DNA from: Pseudomonadota bacterium
GTDB taxonomy: Bacteria > Pseudomonadota > Gammaproteobacteria > Coxiellales > Coxiellaceae
Assembly: GCA_018241585.1 (NCBI GenBank)
Contig: JAFEDN010000483.1
Coordinates: 1-37,907 of the forward strand
DNA: 37,907 bases
Direction of reading: 5' to 3'
Positions 8,048 through 18,537 of the stretch are shown here, in pieces. Both the position numbers and the translations under genes were made by a program. Under the pieces are notes generated by a model. The model was given only the letters and a program-made list of their open reading frames with translations. It ran no database searches and had not been told where the DNA came from. The number at the start of each line of letters is the position of its first letter. The stretch's first letter is position 1.

Positions 8048-9186
8048 ACAAGAATATTCGTAACCGGTTGATAATTTTCATTGTTATTATTATCGCCATT
8101 GGTTTGTTAATTTGGAATCTGACTAAACCTGCGCAACCCAAGAAAGTTCACGCTAAAAGCGGTACCAGTCTGGCGGCGGCAGCCATTGTAGTGAAAGTGG
8201 TTCATCCTGAACGAAAGGATGCGCCGGTCACTATCCAAGAAATAGCCAGTGTTGAACCAGAGCAATCTGTCAACGTAGTGTCACAGGTCTCTGGAGTTCT
8301 AAAGAAGATTTATATTGACCAAGGACAAAATGTGTCGGCGGGGCAGCTGTTGTTTGAAATTGATCCCGGAGTCTATGCAACCGATGTGGCTAATGCCGAA
8401 GCGGTATTGAAAAGAGACCAGGCGCAATTAGCTTTCCAAAAAGCGACTGCTGATCGATACGCTGCCTTGGCGAAATTAGAATATGTTTCTAAACAGAAGT
8501 ATGAGGATGCTTTGGCTTCTGCTCAAGAGCAAGAGTCGGTGGTTGCTGCTGATCAAGCGCAATTGCAACAAAAGAAAATTCAGCTAGGTTATACCCGCAT
8601 TCATGCGCCTATAAGTGGCAAAGCTGGCGCTATTAATTTTCATGTGGGCGATATCATCGTTGCCAATGGTGCGACCCCTTTAGTGGTAATTAATCGTTTG
8701 GATAATGTATTAGTGAGTTTTAATGTTCCGCAAAATCAATTACAGGATTTACTGACCTATCAACAAACCGGTTCTTTAAAGATACAAGTGCTGAACGAAA
8801 GTGGTAACCAATTGCTCGCTGAGGGTCAATTGAATTTTATCGGAAACGCCGTTAATCCCCAAACCGGCACGATACTGGTTAAGGGAAAAATAGATAATAC
8901 CGGGTTGAAACTATGGCCAGGTCAATTAGTATTAGCACGTTTGATTTTAAAAATTGAACATAACGCTTTAGTGATTCCTAGCATGGCCGTCCAAATGGGC
9001 CAAAACGGTAATTATGTTTATGTGGTGAGAAATAATCAAGCGGCCATCCAGCCCATTACCGTTGACCGAGTTCAAAATGGCGAAACTGTGGTTTCTCAAG
9101 GGATAGACCCTAAAGATGAAATCATTGCCGAAACACCACCAGGATTACAAGAAGGCGTTCCAGTGAAGGTATCAGGTCAAAAATGA
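8044..9186 (+). CDS. RND efflux periplasmic adaptor (membrane fusion protein)
   Basis: A 380-residue HlyD/AcrA-type adaptor linking the inner membrane pump to the TolC-like channel. Residues about 8-26 form an N-terminal hydrophobic anchor. Then come the two halves of the biotinyl-lipoyl domain (VVSQVSGVLKKIYIDQGQNV and later IHAPISGKAGAI) around a coiled-coil hairpin, and a beta-barrel and membrane-proximal domain. The ATG overlaps the TolC stop (ATGA). No lipobox cysteine is seen, so it is probably anchored by the helix and not a lipoprotein. Confidence 0.92.
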   Translation: MNKNIRNRLIIFIVIIIAIGLLIWNLTKPAQPKKVHAKSGTSLAAAAIVVKVVHPERKDAPVTIQEIASVEPEQSVNVVSQVSGVLKKIYIDQGQNVSAGQLLFEIDPGVYATDVANAEAVLKRDQAQLAFQKATADRYAALAKLEYVSKQKYEDALASAQEQESVVAADQAQLQQKKIQLGYTRIHAPISGKAGAINFHVGDIIVANGATPLVVINRLDNVLVSFNVPQNQLQDLLTYQQTGSLKIQVLNESGNQLLAEGQLNFIGNAVNPQTGTILVKGKIDNTGLKLWPGQLVLARLILKIEHNALVIPSMAVQMGQNGNYVYVVRNNQAAIQPITVDRVQNGETVVSQGIDPKDEIIAETPPGLQEGVPVKVSGQK

Positions 9187-12100
9187 ATATATCTAAGATT
9201 TTTATTGAACGTCCGGTCGCCACCATTGTGCTGACGGTTGCGTTGATTATTTTTGGCTGGGTGGCCTACAAATCTTTGCCGATCAGTGAACTGCCGGAAA
9301 TTGATTTTCCGGTGATAGTGGTGATTGCCAATATGTCAGGGGCCGATGCAGAGACCATGGCCAACACCGTCGCTACTCCTTTAGAAAAACAATTTAGCGC
9401 TATATCTGGTTTAGACGAAATGACTTCAACCAGCACGGCCGGGCAAACCATGATCTTTTTGCAGTTTGCGCTCGACCGAAGTATTGACGCAGCCGCCCAG
9501 GATGTGCAAACCGCCGTTTCTCAAGCTTCTCGTTCTCTACCTTCAGCCATGACCAGCACTCCTGAAATTCATAAGGTCAATCCTTCCGCTTCACCAGTCT
9601 TATTTATAGCCTTAACCGGACCCAATATTCCACTGACCAAACTAGATGATTATGCTGAAACCAATATTGCCCAAAGGTTATCCATGGTATCCGGTGTGGC
9701 CCAGGTACAAGTTTATGGCAGTCAGCAATACGCTGTTCGAATTCATCTCAACCCTCATGCTGTTTCTGCTCGAGGACTCAGCAATAGCCAAGTGATCAGT
9801 GCTGTTCAGGAAGCGAATGCCACGCAACCGGCAGGTTCCTTGCAAACCCCTGAAAGGACCTATAGCGTCAAGGCCGTTAGTCAGTTTTCTAATGCTGCTG
9901 ATTTTAATAAAACCATTGTCGGATTTTCCCAAGGCGCACCCGTTCATTTGCAAGATGTCGGGGTGGCGGAAGATAGTGTGGTCAATGACAAGGCAGCCTC
10001 TTGGTACAATAAAGACCGCACTATATTGCTGGCAATTCAACGCCAACCTGAGACCAATACTGTGCAAGTGGTCGATGCGATCAAAAAATTGTTACCGAAT
10101 TTAACTCAAAACTTACCGGGCGGCGCCAAATTAGCTATTGCCTATGACCGTTCAGAATTTATCCGTCAAACCATGACTGAAATGAAAATCACTTTGGTAC
10201 TGGCGATTGTTTTAGTGGCTGCAATCATTTTGTTATTTTTAGGGAACATCTCTTCTACGTTTATTGCAATTATTGCCTTACCGGTGGCTCTATTAGTGAC
10301 CTTTGGGTGTATGTTTTTCCTTGGATACAGTTTAGATACTTTGTCTTTGATTGGTTTGGTTTTGGCGGTGGGTTTTATCGTCGATGATGCTATTGTCGTT
10401 TTAGAAAATATTGTTCGCTATTTAGAGCAGGGATATAACCGGGTGGAAGCCGCTCTGAAAGGCAGTGGCGAAATTGTTTTTACAGTAATCTCTATGACGC
10501 TTTCCTTAGTTGCGGTGTTTATTCCCCTGATTTTTATGGGAGGCATTGTCGGAAGACTATTTCGAGAGTTTTCGATTGTTGTAACCATTTCCATTTTAGT
10601 TTCGGGTGTAGTGGCGCTGACTTTAACTCCTATGTTGTGCAGCCGTCTTTTAAGGCCCAAAACTAGTGAACATTCCTTTTTTCCCTGGTTTGAAAGACTG
10701 TTTAACGCCAGCAAAGTACTTTATGAGGGCGGTTTACGTTGGTCGGTGAATCATGTCCGGACCATACTGGTCATTACGGTTTTGGTATTTTTTGCCATGA
10801 TCGGTTTATTTGTATTGGTTCCTAAAGGATTTATGGCTTCTGAAGATTCCGGATTTATTTATGGTTTTACCAAAGTTCCTGTTGGTTTGCCGTTCAGTGA
10901 TTTTATCCAAAGACAACAGGCGGTAGCTAAAATCATCAAAGATAATCCTAACGTCGATGCAGTTTTTTCCAATGTAGGCCAAAGAGGGGGTAGTGGTTCC
11001 AGCAATGGCGGCATGATGTTTATTCGCTTGAAAATTCGCAAGGACCGGAAACTCTCTGCAGATGAAACCATTGAGCAATTGCGCCGGCAAACCAGCAAAA
11101 TATTTGGTATTCAAACCAACTTTATGAATCCTCCGCCTCTGAATATGGGCGGTGGTAAATCTTCCAGCGGTATGTTTCAGTATGTGCTTCAAGGTAGTGA
11201 TTTAGCGCTTCTTGAAAAAACCGCTACCGATTTACAGGATAAGTTGGCCAAAATTCATGGAATCAAGGACGTGGATAACGACATGGATTTATCCAATCCA
11301 GAATTGAGAATTAAAATTTTGCCAAATGAAGCAGCTGCATTAGGTGTTAGCACCGAGGCTATTGAAAATGCACTTTACAATGCTTATGGCCAGCGGCAAA
11401 TCAGCACGATTTATACAGCTACCAACGAATATCCGGTGATGGTTGATGTTCAAACTTCTTATCAAAAAAGTGTCAATGCTTTGCAAGCCATTGATGTCCC
11501 TGGTTCCAATGGCACGCTGGTGCCGCTCAGTTCTGTAGCCCAAATTGTTCAAGGTGTGGGACCTTTAAGCATCAATCATTTTGGTCAGCTTCCTTCAGTA
11601 GCTATTTCTTATAACATTGCAACTGACGCTTCTTTAGGGGATGTTAATCAACAGATTACCCAAATAGCTCAACAGAATTTACCGGCTGGAATTACCGGTT
11701 CTTTTGGCGGAGCAGCCAAAGCATTTCAATCTTATTCAAATACACTGCCTTTATTATTACTGGCGACAGTATTTATCATTTATGTAGTGTTAGCGATTTT
11801 ATACGAACATTTTCTTCATCCGGTTACTATTTTGACTGCTTTGCCATTTGCTGCATTTGGCGCTTTGATTATGTTAATCATGTTCCATTTACAGTTAGAT
11901 TTGTTTAGTTTTATTGGCATCATTTTGCTAGTGGGTCTAGTCAAGAAAAACGGTATTATGATGGTCGACTTTGCTATTGAAGCACGCAGAAATCTAAATT
12001 TAGAACCTAAAGAAGCAATCATCAGAGCATGCCTAATTCGATTCCGCCCGATCATGATGACCACCATGACTGCGATTTTGTCTTCATTACCTTTAGCGGT

Positions 12101-12278
12101 TGGTTTAGGCACCGGCAGTGAATCACGGCGTTCCATGGGCGTGGCGGTAGTGGGTGGATTGCTGTTTTCTCAAATGTTAACCTTGTTTGTCACACCGGTT
12201 TTTTATTTAATCTTCGAGAAATTGGCTCATAAGAAATGGCGAATGCCAAAGATATTTAAGAAATTTACTAATTCGTAG
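9183..12278 (+). CDS. RND multidrug efflux permease (HAE1 family)
   Basis: A 1031-residue proton-driven inner membrane pump, normal length for the family. It starts with the usual MNISKIFIERPVAT and has two sets of six membrane helices separated by large periplasmic loops. The proton-relay residues are present: the Asp pair at 401-402 in GFIVDDAIVV and Lys922 in LVKKNG, matching the positions of AcrB D407/D408 and K940. The start overlaps the adaptor stop (ATGA). It resembles MdtB/MdtC and MexK-like pumps more than AcrB in its N-terminal region, but assignment to a named pump is not justified. Confidence 0.94.
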   Translation: MNISKIFIERPVATIVLTVALIIFGWVAYKSLPISELPEIDFPVIVVIANMSGADAETMANTVATPLEKQFSAISGLDEMTSTSTAGQTMIFLQFALDRSIDAAAQDVQTAVSQASRSLPSAMTSTPEIHKVNPSASPVLFIALTGPNIPLTKLDDYAETNIAQRLSMVSGVAQVQVYGSQQYAVRIHLNPHAVSARGLSNSQVISAVQEANATQPAGSLQTPERTYSVKAVSQFSNAADFNKTIVGFSQGAPVHLQDVGVAEDSVVNDKAASWYNKDRTILLAIQRQPETNTVQVVDAIKKLLPNLTQNLPGGAKLAIAYDRSEFIRQTMTEMKITLVLAIVLVAAIILLFLGNISSTFIAIIALPVALLVTFGCMFFLGYSLDTLSLIGLVLAVGFIVDDAIVVLENIVRYLEQGYNRVEAALKGSGEIVFTVISMTLSLVAVFIPLIFMGGIVGRLFREFSIVVTISILVSGVVALTLTPMLCSRLLRPKTSEHSFFPWFERLFNASKVLYEGGLRWSVNHVRTILVITVLVFFAMIGLFVLVPKGFMASEDSGFIYGFTKVPVGLPFSDFIQRQQAVAKIIKDNPNVDAVFSNVGQRGGSGSSNGGMMFIRLKIRKDRKLSADETIEQLRRQTSKIFGIQTNFMNPPPLNMGGGKSSSGMFQYVLQGSDLALLEKTATDLQDKLAKIHGIKDVDNDMDLSNPELRIKILPNEAAALGVSTEAIENALYNAYGQRQISTIYTATNEYPVMVDVQTSYQKSVNALQAIDVPGSNGTLVPLSSVAQIVQGVGPLSINHFGQLPSVAISYNIATDASLGDVNQQITQIAQQNLPAGITGSFGGAAKAFQSYSNTLPLLLLATVFIIYVVLAILYEHFLHPVTILTALPFAAFGALIMLIMFHLQLDLFSFIGIILLVGLVKKNGIMMVDFAIEARRNLNLEPKEAIIRACLIRFRPIMMTTMTAILSSLPLAVGLGTGSESRRSMGVAVVGGLLFSQMLTLFVTPVFYLIFEKLAHKKWRMPKIFKKFTNS

Positions 12279-12323
12279 GAAATAGTTAAAGTATAGTTGT
12301 ATTATTCTTATTAATTAGGTAAA

Positions 12324-13865
12324 TTGTTGGATATGGAAATCACTAAAACTGAATTAACTGCAGTGCTTTCTCAATACAACCCATGGTGGCGAGGTGAAAG
12401 CAGTGAAGACCTCTCTTCTTGGAAAAGAGCCGCTTTCTATGATTTTTTTGAATGGGTCTATGATCCACCTGCCCCTCGAGCGGTAATGTTATCTGGAGCC
12501 AGGCAGGTAGGAAAAACCACTTTATTGTTGCAAGCTATCCAAAAATTGCTCCATAAAGAAAATGTTCCGGCTGCTAATATTCTGTATGTCACTTTTGATC
12601 ACCCATTAATTAAATTGTCCGGCGTTGATGCGGTTTTACAGGCGTGGCGTGAACGAATTCCTTCTGAGGGAGGAACTGAATACTTATTTTTAGACGAAGC
12701 ACAATTCATTAAAGATTGGAATATTTGGATAAAGCATCAAGTTGATTTTAATAAAAACAAAAGGATCGTCTTTACAGGTTCTGCTATGCCTCTTATCAAG
12801 GGACAAGATTCAGCACCTGGCCGTTGGCACAACATTAAACTAACAACACTTTCTTTTTACGAGTACCTTGAATTATTTAAATATAATATAGAAAGAGAAA
12901 TTTCGCTGTTATTTAACGACATTCAAAAGTTATCTGATAATGCAAAAAGTACGCTTAGTATTCCACTTACACGTTTTAATAAATTAAATAAACAGTTTTC
13001 TTTACCAGTTTTAAAAGAATTAAATTCATTAGAGGATTTATTCTCTTGGCAAAAACATGACTTTCAAAGTACGATTGAAAATTTCCAACCTTATGTTGGA
13101 AGTTTTCATCAATATTTAGTACGAGGAGGGTTTCCTCAGGCAGCTATGGGAAGAAATGTTACTCAAGCGCAACGCTTAATAAGAGAAGACATTGTAGATA
13201 AAATTTTAAAGCGAGATATGACTGCACTGTTTGGTGTGCGCAGTGTTTTAGATTTGGAAAAAACTTTCTTATATCTTTGTATGCATAATGGTGGTTTACT
13301 GGATATGAGCGACTTAGGAAAAAATTTAGAAGTAAAACGCCCAACTGCTGAACATTTCATTGAATTATTAGAAGGAGCACATTTGATTTACCGGTTAAGG
13401 CCTTTTGGTTATGGCAAAGAAATACTTCGTTCAAAAAATAAGATATATTTAGCAGACGCTGCTATTGCCCCTGCAGTTTTGCTTCAAGGAGCTAGTGTTT
13501 TAGATAACTTTAAATTATTAGGACAGGTTATCGAAGCATGTGTTTCAAAACATCTTTTAGCTCATTTTGGTAAGGATTTTCGGGTTACGTTTTGGTCTGG
13601 CAAACATGAAATAGACCTTATTTTAGAAAACTATGATCGAATTATTCCTTTTGAAGTCAAGTATAGAAATGCAGACAGCATGAAAGCTAGAAATTTAAAA
13701 GGATTAATAGAATTCTGCTCCGAGAAATCGGTAAAAAATGCTTATGTGGTTACAAAATCATTAAACGATTTTGGGCCTATGGAGATTCCTAATTTATCAG
13801 ACACTAAGATAATGAAAATACCAGCGTCATTATTATGTTATTGGGTCGGAAAATTAGAATTATAA
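12324..13865 (+). CDS. AAA_14/DUF4143-type ATPase, long form
   Basis: A 513-residue P-loop ATPase of a widespread family with unclear role. The Walker A motif GARQVGKTT is at about 58-66 and a Walker B-like YLFLDEAQ follows. The C-terminal half fits DUF4143 and ends in a restriction-nuclease-like pattern (EIDLI...IPFEVK). It is about 100 residues longer than usual because of extra sequence at about 180-270. TTG 12324 has AGGT four bases upstream; ATG 12333 is an alternative. Its sequence is visibly more AT-rich than the pump genes before it, which suggests separate acquisition. A second, different family member lies at 24099-25397. Confidence 0.85.
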   Translation: MLDMEITKTELTAVLSQYNPWWRGESSEDLSSWKRAAFYDFFEWVYDPPAPRAVMLSGARQVGKTTLLLQAIQKLLHKENVPAANILYVTFDHPLIKLSGVDAVLQAWRERIPSEGGTEYLFLDEAQFIKDWNIWIKHQVDFNKNKRIVFTGSAMPLIKGQDSAPGRWHNIKLTTLSFYEYLELFKYNIEREISLLFNDIQKLSDNAKSTLSIPLTRFNKLNKQFSLPVLKELNSLEDLFSWQKHDFQSTIENFQPYVGSFHQYLVRGGFPQAAMGRNVTQAQRLIREDIVDKILKRDMTALFGVRSVLDLEKTFLYLCMHNGGLLDMSDLGKNLEVKRPTAEHFIELLEGAHLIYRLRPFGYGKEILRSKNKIYLADAAIAPAVLLQGASVLDNFKLLGQVIEACVSKHLLAHFGKDFRVTFWSGKHEIDLILENYDRIIPFEVKYRNADSMKARNLKGLIEFCSEKSVKNAYVVTKSLNDFGPMEIPNLSDTKIMKIPASLLCYWVGKLEL

Positions 13866-13888
13866 AAGTGCTCAATGAGCTGCAAGTG

Positions 13889-15226
13889 CTATATAGACTT
13901 TAATTTTAATTTCAATCGCCAGCCGACGATGATGCACAAGCTGGCAATGCCCAAAAACAAACCGTACCAAACTCCTGCTGCCCCTAAATGTGTGTGAAAA
14001 CCCAGTAGATAAGCACTAGTTAAACCGATAAATAAGTAACAGAAAACGCTAATAACCATGGGTGTAAAAGTATCATTTAGACCTCTTAGCGCCCCAATGA
14101 TAATCACTTGCGAGCCGTCAAAGCATAAAATCAAACCAGCTATAAATAAGAACGCTCTGGCTGAAGTCATAATCATAGACATGTGCTCACCGTTAGGAAC
14201 GAAAATACTAATCACCAAGTGGGGGAAAGTGATCAATAGAATTGAAATGATAATTGACGTCGTTAAACCCATTATTAAGCAAATGCTTACTATACGCTTC
14301 ACTTTTTTAGAGTCCTTGGCGGTATAAGCATGACCAGATTCCAATGCAGTCACTATTGAAATTGCCAGCGGCAAATTGAATGCTATGGTCACGGATTGTA
14401 ATGCGATTTGAAAGGCAGCTAGAGCGTTAACGCCAAAACGTCCAATAAAAAAAGCTGAAATCAGAAAGACGGCCATATCTAAAATGAGAATAATGCCACT
14501 GGGTAACCCGGTCACCCATAAATTCTTCAATTTATTCCAATTCCATGCACAGTAATGCCAAGTAAGATATTGTTTTAAGATAGAATTGTGCAGGCTATAC
14601 CATAATAAAGCGAAAAACATAAACCAGCCGATTAGAGAACCCGCATAGCCGATTCCGGCAACACCCAGCGCAGGTAGCCCTAGCCTTCCGTAAATTAATA
14701 CGTAATTGGCTATGAAGGTCAAAGGAATAGCGATTAAAGAAACCACCATGATAGCTCTAGCCAACGCAAAAGCAGAAATATATTCGCGCATGGTGTAAAA
14801 CAGCAAGAAACCAGGGACGCCCCAAGCTAAACCATGTATCAGTTGTTTTGCTTGTTCAACCACAGCCGGGTCCTGTCCCCATGCGACCAAAAAATAAGGA
14901 CTAATCCAAATTAGAAAAAAAATCGGTACTGAAAGGATCAATGATAAGTAGCCGGCCTGAAATAACAAAGAGGAAATATCCGAATACTGTTCCCTAGCCC
15001 GGGCATGGACAATTGATACACCGACTGTGCTCAATGCACCTCTACAAAATACGGTTAGAGTTATAAAGATATTGGTGGCTAATGCCCCGGCAGCTAATCC
15101 GCTAGGCCCAATCCAACCCATCATTACAGTATCGATAAACTGCATGCCTTTTTGGGACAAAAAAGCTGCCACTAAAGGCAAGCTCAATGTTAAATATTTT
15201 AGGAATTCACTTTTTCTACTTTGCAT
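13889..15226 (-). CDS. MATE-family multidrug/Na+ efflux transporter
   Basis: A 445-residue integral membrane protein with about 12 hydrophobic helices in two related halves, close to NorM-type transporters (for example QKGMQFIDTVMMGWIGP near the N-terminus and the matching region FPHLV...DGSQVIIIGALRGLNDT in the second half). It likely exports cationic compounds using an ion gradient. The ATG lies inside the last codons of xseA, with a 28-base overlap, so it is cotranscribed with and translationally coupled to xseA. It converges with the DUF4143 gene, leaving only 23 bases between the stops. Confidence 0.92.
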   Translation of the reverse strand: MQSRKSEFLKYLTLSLPLVAAFLSQKGMQFIDTVMMGWIGPSGLAAGALATNIFITLTVFCRGALSTVGVSIVHARAREQYSDISSLLFQAGYLSLILSVPIFFLIWISPYFLVAWGQDPAVVEQAKQLIHGLAWGVPGFLLFYTMREYISAFALARAIMVVSLIAIPLTFIANYVLIYGRLGLPALGVAGIGYAGSLIGWFMFFALLWYSLHNSILKQYLTWHYCAWNWNKLKNLWVTGLPSGIILILDMAVFLISAFFIGRFGVNALAAFQIALQSVTIAFNLPLAISIVTALESGHAYTAKDSKKVKRIVSICLIMGLTTSIIISILLITFPHLVISIFVPNGEHMSMIMTSARAFLFIAGLILCFDGSQVIIIGALRGLNDTFTPMVISVFCYLFIGLTSAYLLGFHTHLGAAGVWYGLFLGIASLCIIVGWRLKLKLKSI

Positions 15227-16401
15227 TCACAAGCGCCTTTGGCAAATTGCACGGATAGAGTTGCTCCAATGTGTAACTGGTCAGTACTGGCAATAATATT
15301 TTGGGTTTCTGTAGCTCTGACTATGCTATAGCCGCGTTCTAAAGTATTGAGTGGGCTAAGCGTATTTAAAGATTGCGCAACTTGATTCAAAGCATTGCGG
15401 CGATGTTGAAAATAATGTCTCCAAGCCAGCTGCAAACGATGCTCAAGCAAATCGATATTTTGGCTTTGATCGTGCAATCGTTGCCCCGGATGCCGCAGGC
15501 GCTTACTAATATGTAATAAATGCGAATGTTGATGACGTAATTGAGCAGCCAAAATGTGGTCCAGACGTTTTTGTAAATGCCCCAATTTTTGTAACCATTC
15601 TTGACTATCTGGGCTAATTCTTTCGGCAGCCGCTGATGGGGTAGGCGCTCTTTCATCGGCAACAAAATCGGCAATGGTGAAATCAATTTCATGGCCGACG
15701 CCGGTAATAATAGGAATTTGGCTGGCGAAAATGGCCCGAGCGACAATCTCTTCATTAAAAGGCCATAAGTCTTCTAACGAACCACCCCCTCTCGCCAGAA
15801 TCAACACATCGCATTCTTGGCGTAGATTGGCAATTTGGATTGCGCCAACAATTTTTCTGGCGGCCTGGTCTCCTTGAACCAAGGTGGGGTAAATAATAAC
15901 CGGAATAATAGGGAATCTTCGTTTTAATACAGTTAATATATCGTGAATAGCAGCGCCTTTTGATGAGGTAATAACCCCAATGGCTTGCGGTAAAGCTGGA
16001 AGAGGTTTTTTATGTGCAGTGGAAAATAAACCCTCGGACTGTAATAATTGTTTGAGGGCTTCGAAGCGCTTTTGTAATAACCCATCACCGCTGGGTTCGA
16101 GTTCCTGCACAATCAATTGAAATTCACCACGTGTTTCGTACAAACTAATTTGAGCCAAGGTGGTAACCATCAGACCATTTTTTAATGAAAAAGTGAGTCT
16201 TTTGCTATTAGTTTTAAATAGAGCGCAACGAACTTGGCTTTTATCGTCTTTCAAGGAGAAGTAACTATGGCCGGAACTGGCCTGGGTTAAATTAGAAATT
16301 TCACCCGAGACCCAGATACAGCCAAAGGTATTTTCCAGTAATTGGCGAGTCAGTGCATTTAATTCACTAACACTAAAAATATGTTTTGCTACTGTTTCCA
16401 T
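15199..16401 (-). CDS. xseA: Exodeoxyribonuclease VII large subunit
   Basis: Large subunit of ExoVII, which degrades single-stranded DNA to short oligonucleotides with XseB. An N-terminal OB-fold (about 5-100) is followed by the catalytic domain with ARGGGSLEDLWPFNEE and GVGHEIDFTIADFVADERAP, both family signatures. At 400 residues it is shorter than the E. coli protein because the C-terminal helical part is reduced. I start it at ATG 16401 (METVAKHIF); the frame is open further upstream but those residues are unlike the family. It is divergent from nfeD with 65 bases between the starts. No xseB is in the window. Confidence 0.93.
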   Translation of the reverse strand: METVAKHIFSVSELNALTRQLLENTFGCIWVSGEISNLTQASSGHSYFSLKDDKSQVRCALFKTNSKRLTFSLKNGLMVTTLAQISLYETRGEFQLIVQELEPSGDGLLQKRFEALKQLLQSEGLFSTAHKKPLPALPQAIGVITSSKGAAIHDILTVLKRRFPIIPVIIYPTLVQGDQAARKIVGAIQIANLRQECDVLILARGGGSLEDLWPFNEEIVARAIFASQIPIITGVGHEIDFTIADFVADERAPTPSAAAERISPDSQEWLQKLGHLQKRLDHILAAQLRHQHSHLLHISKRLRHPGQRLHDQSQNIDLLEHRLQLAWRHYFQHRRNALNQVAQSLNTLSPLNTLERGYSIVRATETQNIIASTDQLHIGATLSVQFAKGACECKVEKVNS

Positions 16402-16466
16402 ATCCGTTAGTTTGCCATATATTATTAAAATAAGTATCAAAAATTTCATTCAAATGCTTAGGAATT

Positions 16467-17765
16467 ATGATTGTATTGCTGAGAATTTTATTTTTCTTGT
16501 TAATTTTTAGCTGTACCTTGGTTGACGCTGAGCCATCTGGAAGCGCTTTGCTGCTAAAAATCAATGGCGTCATTAGTCCACCGACGCAAGATTATATTCA
16601 CCGGGGCTTGTCAAAAGCCGTTGCTGAAAAAGATAAAGTAGTGATTCTACAGATAGATACCCCAGGAGGATTAAGCGATTCAATGCGAGCAATAATTCAA
16701 GATATTTTAGCCTCACCGATCCCAGTCTTTGCTTTTGTAGCACCCAGTGGAGCACGCGCTGCAAGCGCCGGTACTTATATCGTTTACGCCAGTCACATTG
16801 CCGCTATGGCTCCGGGGACCAATATTGGCGCAGCCAGTCCGGTCAGTATTGGAGGTGGTAGAAGAGCATCTTCTCAATCCAGCGTAGCAGAGCAAAAAGC
16901 CATGCAGGACGCCCAAGCTTATATTCGTAGTTTAGCGGAACTCCGGCATCGCAATGTCCATTGGGCCGAAGCAGCCGTCACTCAAGCTGCCAGCTTAACT
17001 GCCAATCAAGCGCTGCAACAAAAGGTTATCGATATCATTTCAGTCAGTCCAGAGGATTTATTACAACAAGCCAATGGCAAAGTGATCTTGATCGGTAATC
17101 AATGGCAACCTGTAGCCAGTCAAAATTTGATCATAAAAACCTGGGAGCCGGATTGGCGAACTCGCTTATTAGCTATCATAACCTACCCTAGTATCGCTTA
17201 TATTTTATTGATCATTGGAATTTATGGATTATTTTTTGAGTTGTTACATCCTGGTTTGCTTATGCCGGGAATTGTTGGAATTATAACTTTATTGTTAGCT
17301 TTATACGCTTTTCAGTTGTTACCGGTAAATTATACCGGTCTAACTTTAATTATTGTCGGGATGGGTTGCATTGTAGCGGAACTCTTTTTGCCGACTTATG
17401 GCGCATTGGGTATGGGGGGCGCGCTTGCCTTTTTGGTGGGTTCAATTATGTTATTAAAATCAGATGGCGGCCCACTCCGATTACCTTTAGGGCTCATAAT
17501 AGGTGCTACCGGGTTGACGTTATTATTTTTTCTAGGCATTTTAGGATTTGCTGTGCGCGCCCGCCGCCGGCCAGTGGTGAGCGGTCGAGAAGGCATGATC
17601 GGTCAGGTAGGCGAGGTGATCATTAACGAAAATGAATTATGGATTCGGGTATCCGGTGAGCGCTGGCAGGCACATTCAGATCAGCCGTTAGCCTTAGGCC
17701 AAAAGGTAACAGTGGTTGCTATGAAAGGATTGGTATTAAAAGTTGAACCAATGAGGAGTGAGTGA
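16467..17765 (+). CDS. NfeD-type membrane serine protease (long form)
   Basis: A 432-residue NfeD1b-type protein. A signal peptide ([20 protein letters not shown]) precedes a ClpP-class serine protease domain (about 25-225) with DTPGGL and the catalytic region [13 protein letters not shown]. Four to five membrane helices (about 240-370) and a C-terminal OB-fold (about 375-432) follow. Such proteases cleave hydrophobic segments, including stomatin tails. The stop overlaps the start of the slipin gene by one base, and the pair is a conserved operon across bacteria and archaea. Confidence 0.92.
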   Translation: MIVLLRILFFLLIFSCTLVDAEPSGSALLLKINGVISPPTQDYIHRGLSKAVAEKDKVVILQIDTPGGLSDSMRAIIQDILASPIPVFAFVAPSGARAASAGTYIVYASHIAAMAPGTNIGAASPVSIGGGRRASSQSSVAEQKAMQDAQAYIRSLAELRHRNVHWAEAAVTQAASLTANQALQQKVIDIISVSPEDLLQQANGKVILIGNQWQPVASQNLIIKTWEPDWRTRLLAIITYPSIAYILLIIGIYGLFFELLHPGLLMPGIVGIITLLLALYAFQLLPVNYTGLTLIIVGMGCIVAELFLPTYGALGMGGALAFLVGSIMLLKSDGGPLRLPLGLIIGATGLTLLFFLGILGFAVRARRRPVVSGREGMIGQVGEVIINENELWIRVSGERWQAHSDQPLALGQKVTVVAMKGLVLKVEPMRSE

Positions 17766-18520
17766 TGGGTTTAAATGTAATAATTTATATCTTAATTGCG
17801 TTGGTGATTATTCTGTTATTTATCGCCGTTAATGTGCTTCGAGAATATGAGCGAGGGGTCATTTTTTTATTAGGCCGCTTTTGGAAAGTGAAAGGTCCTG
17901 GATTAATTCTGGTGATACCGATTGTTCAGCAAATGGTGCGGGTTCAATTACGTACAGTGGTTATGGATGTCGCGACTCAAGATATTATTTCGCGAGACAA
18001 TGTCTCAGTCAAAGTCAATGCAGTGATCTATTTTCGAGTAGTTGATCCTGCGAAATGTATTATTCAAGTAGAAGATTTTCATGAAGCCACCAGCCAGTTG
18101 GCGCAAACCACATTACGTTCGGTTTTAGGTCAACATGAGCTGGATCAAATGCTGGCAGAACGGGAGATGCTGAACAATAGCATCCAAAACATTCTCGACA
18201 AATCGACCGATGCGTGGGGCATCAAAGTGACTGCAGTGGAAATTAAGCGGGTCGATTTAAATGAAAGTATGATTCGCGCTATCGGCCGGCAAGCAGAGGC
18301 TGAACGAGAACGGCGGGCTAAAGTCATTCATGCCGAAGGAGAGCTGCAAGCTGCAACCAAGCTGCAAGAAGCAGCGACTATTTTGTCCAAACAACCACAA
18401 GCAGTGCAGTTACGTTATCTTCAGACCTTAGTAGATATTGCTGGAGAAAAGAGTTCTACTATTGTTTTTCCACTACCGATGGATTTGATTGGGGCGATTA
18501 AATCTAAATTGGAATCATAA
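17765..18520 (+). CDS. SPFH/stomatin-family slipin
   Basis: A 251-residue membrane-anchored scaffold protein: one N-terminal hydrophobic helix (about 3-22), then the SPFH domain ([20 protein letters not shown] through EIKRVDL), then a charged coiled coil ([16 protein letters not shown]) and a hydrophobic tail. Slipins organise membrane microdomains and are partners and substrates of NfeD proteases. ATG 17765 follows a strong GAGGAG with six-base spacing, and overlaps the nfeD stop (TGATG); GTG 17762 is possible but less well placed. It converges with the PEBP gene, with only 17 bases between. Confidence 0.92.
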   Translation: MGLNVIIYILIALVIILLFIAVNVLREYERGVIFLLGRFWKVKGPGLILVIPIVQQMVRVQLRTVVMDVATQDIISRDNVSVKVNAVIYFRVVDPAKCIIQVEDFHEATSQLAQTTLRSVLGQHELDQMLAEREMLNNSIQNILDKSTDAWGIKVTAVEIKRVDLNESMIRAIGRQAEAERERRAKVIHAEGELQAATKLQEAATILSKQPQAVQLRYLQTLVDIAGEKSSTIVFPLPMDLIGAIKSKLES

Positions 18521-18537
18521 TTAAACCCAGTTATAGT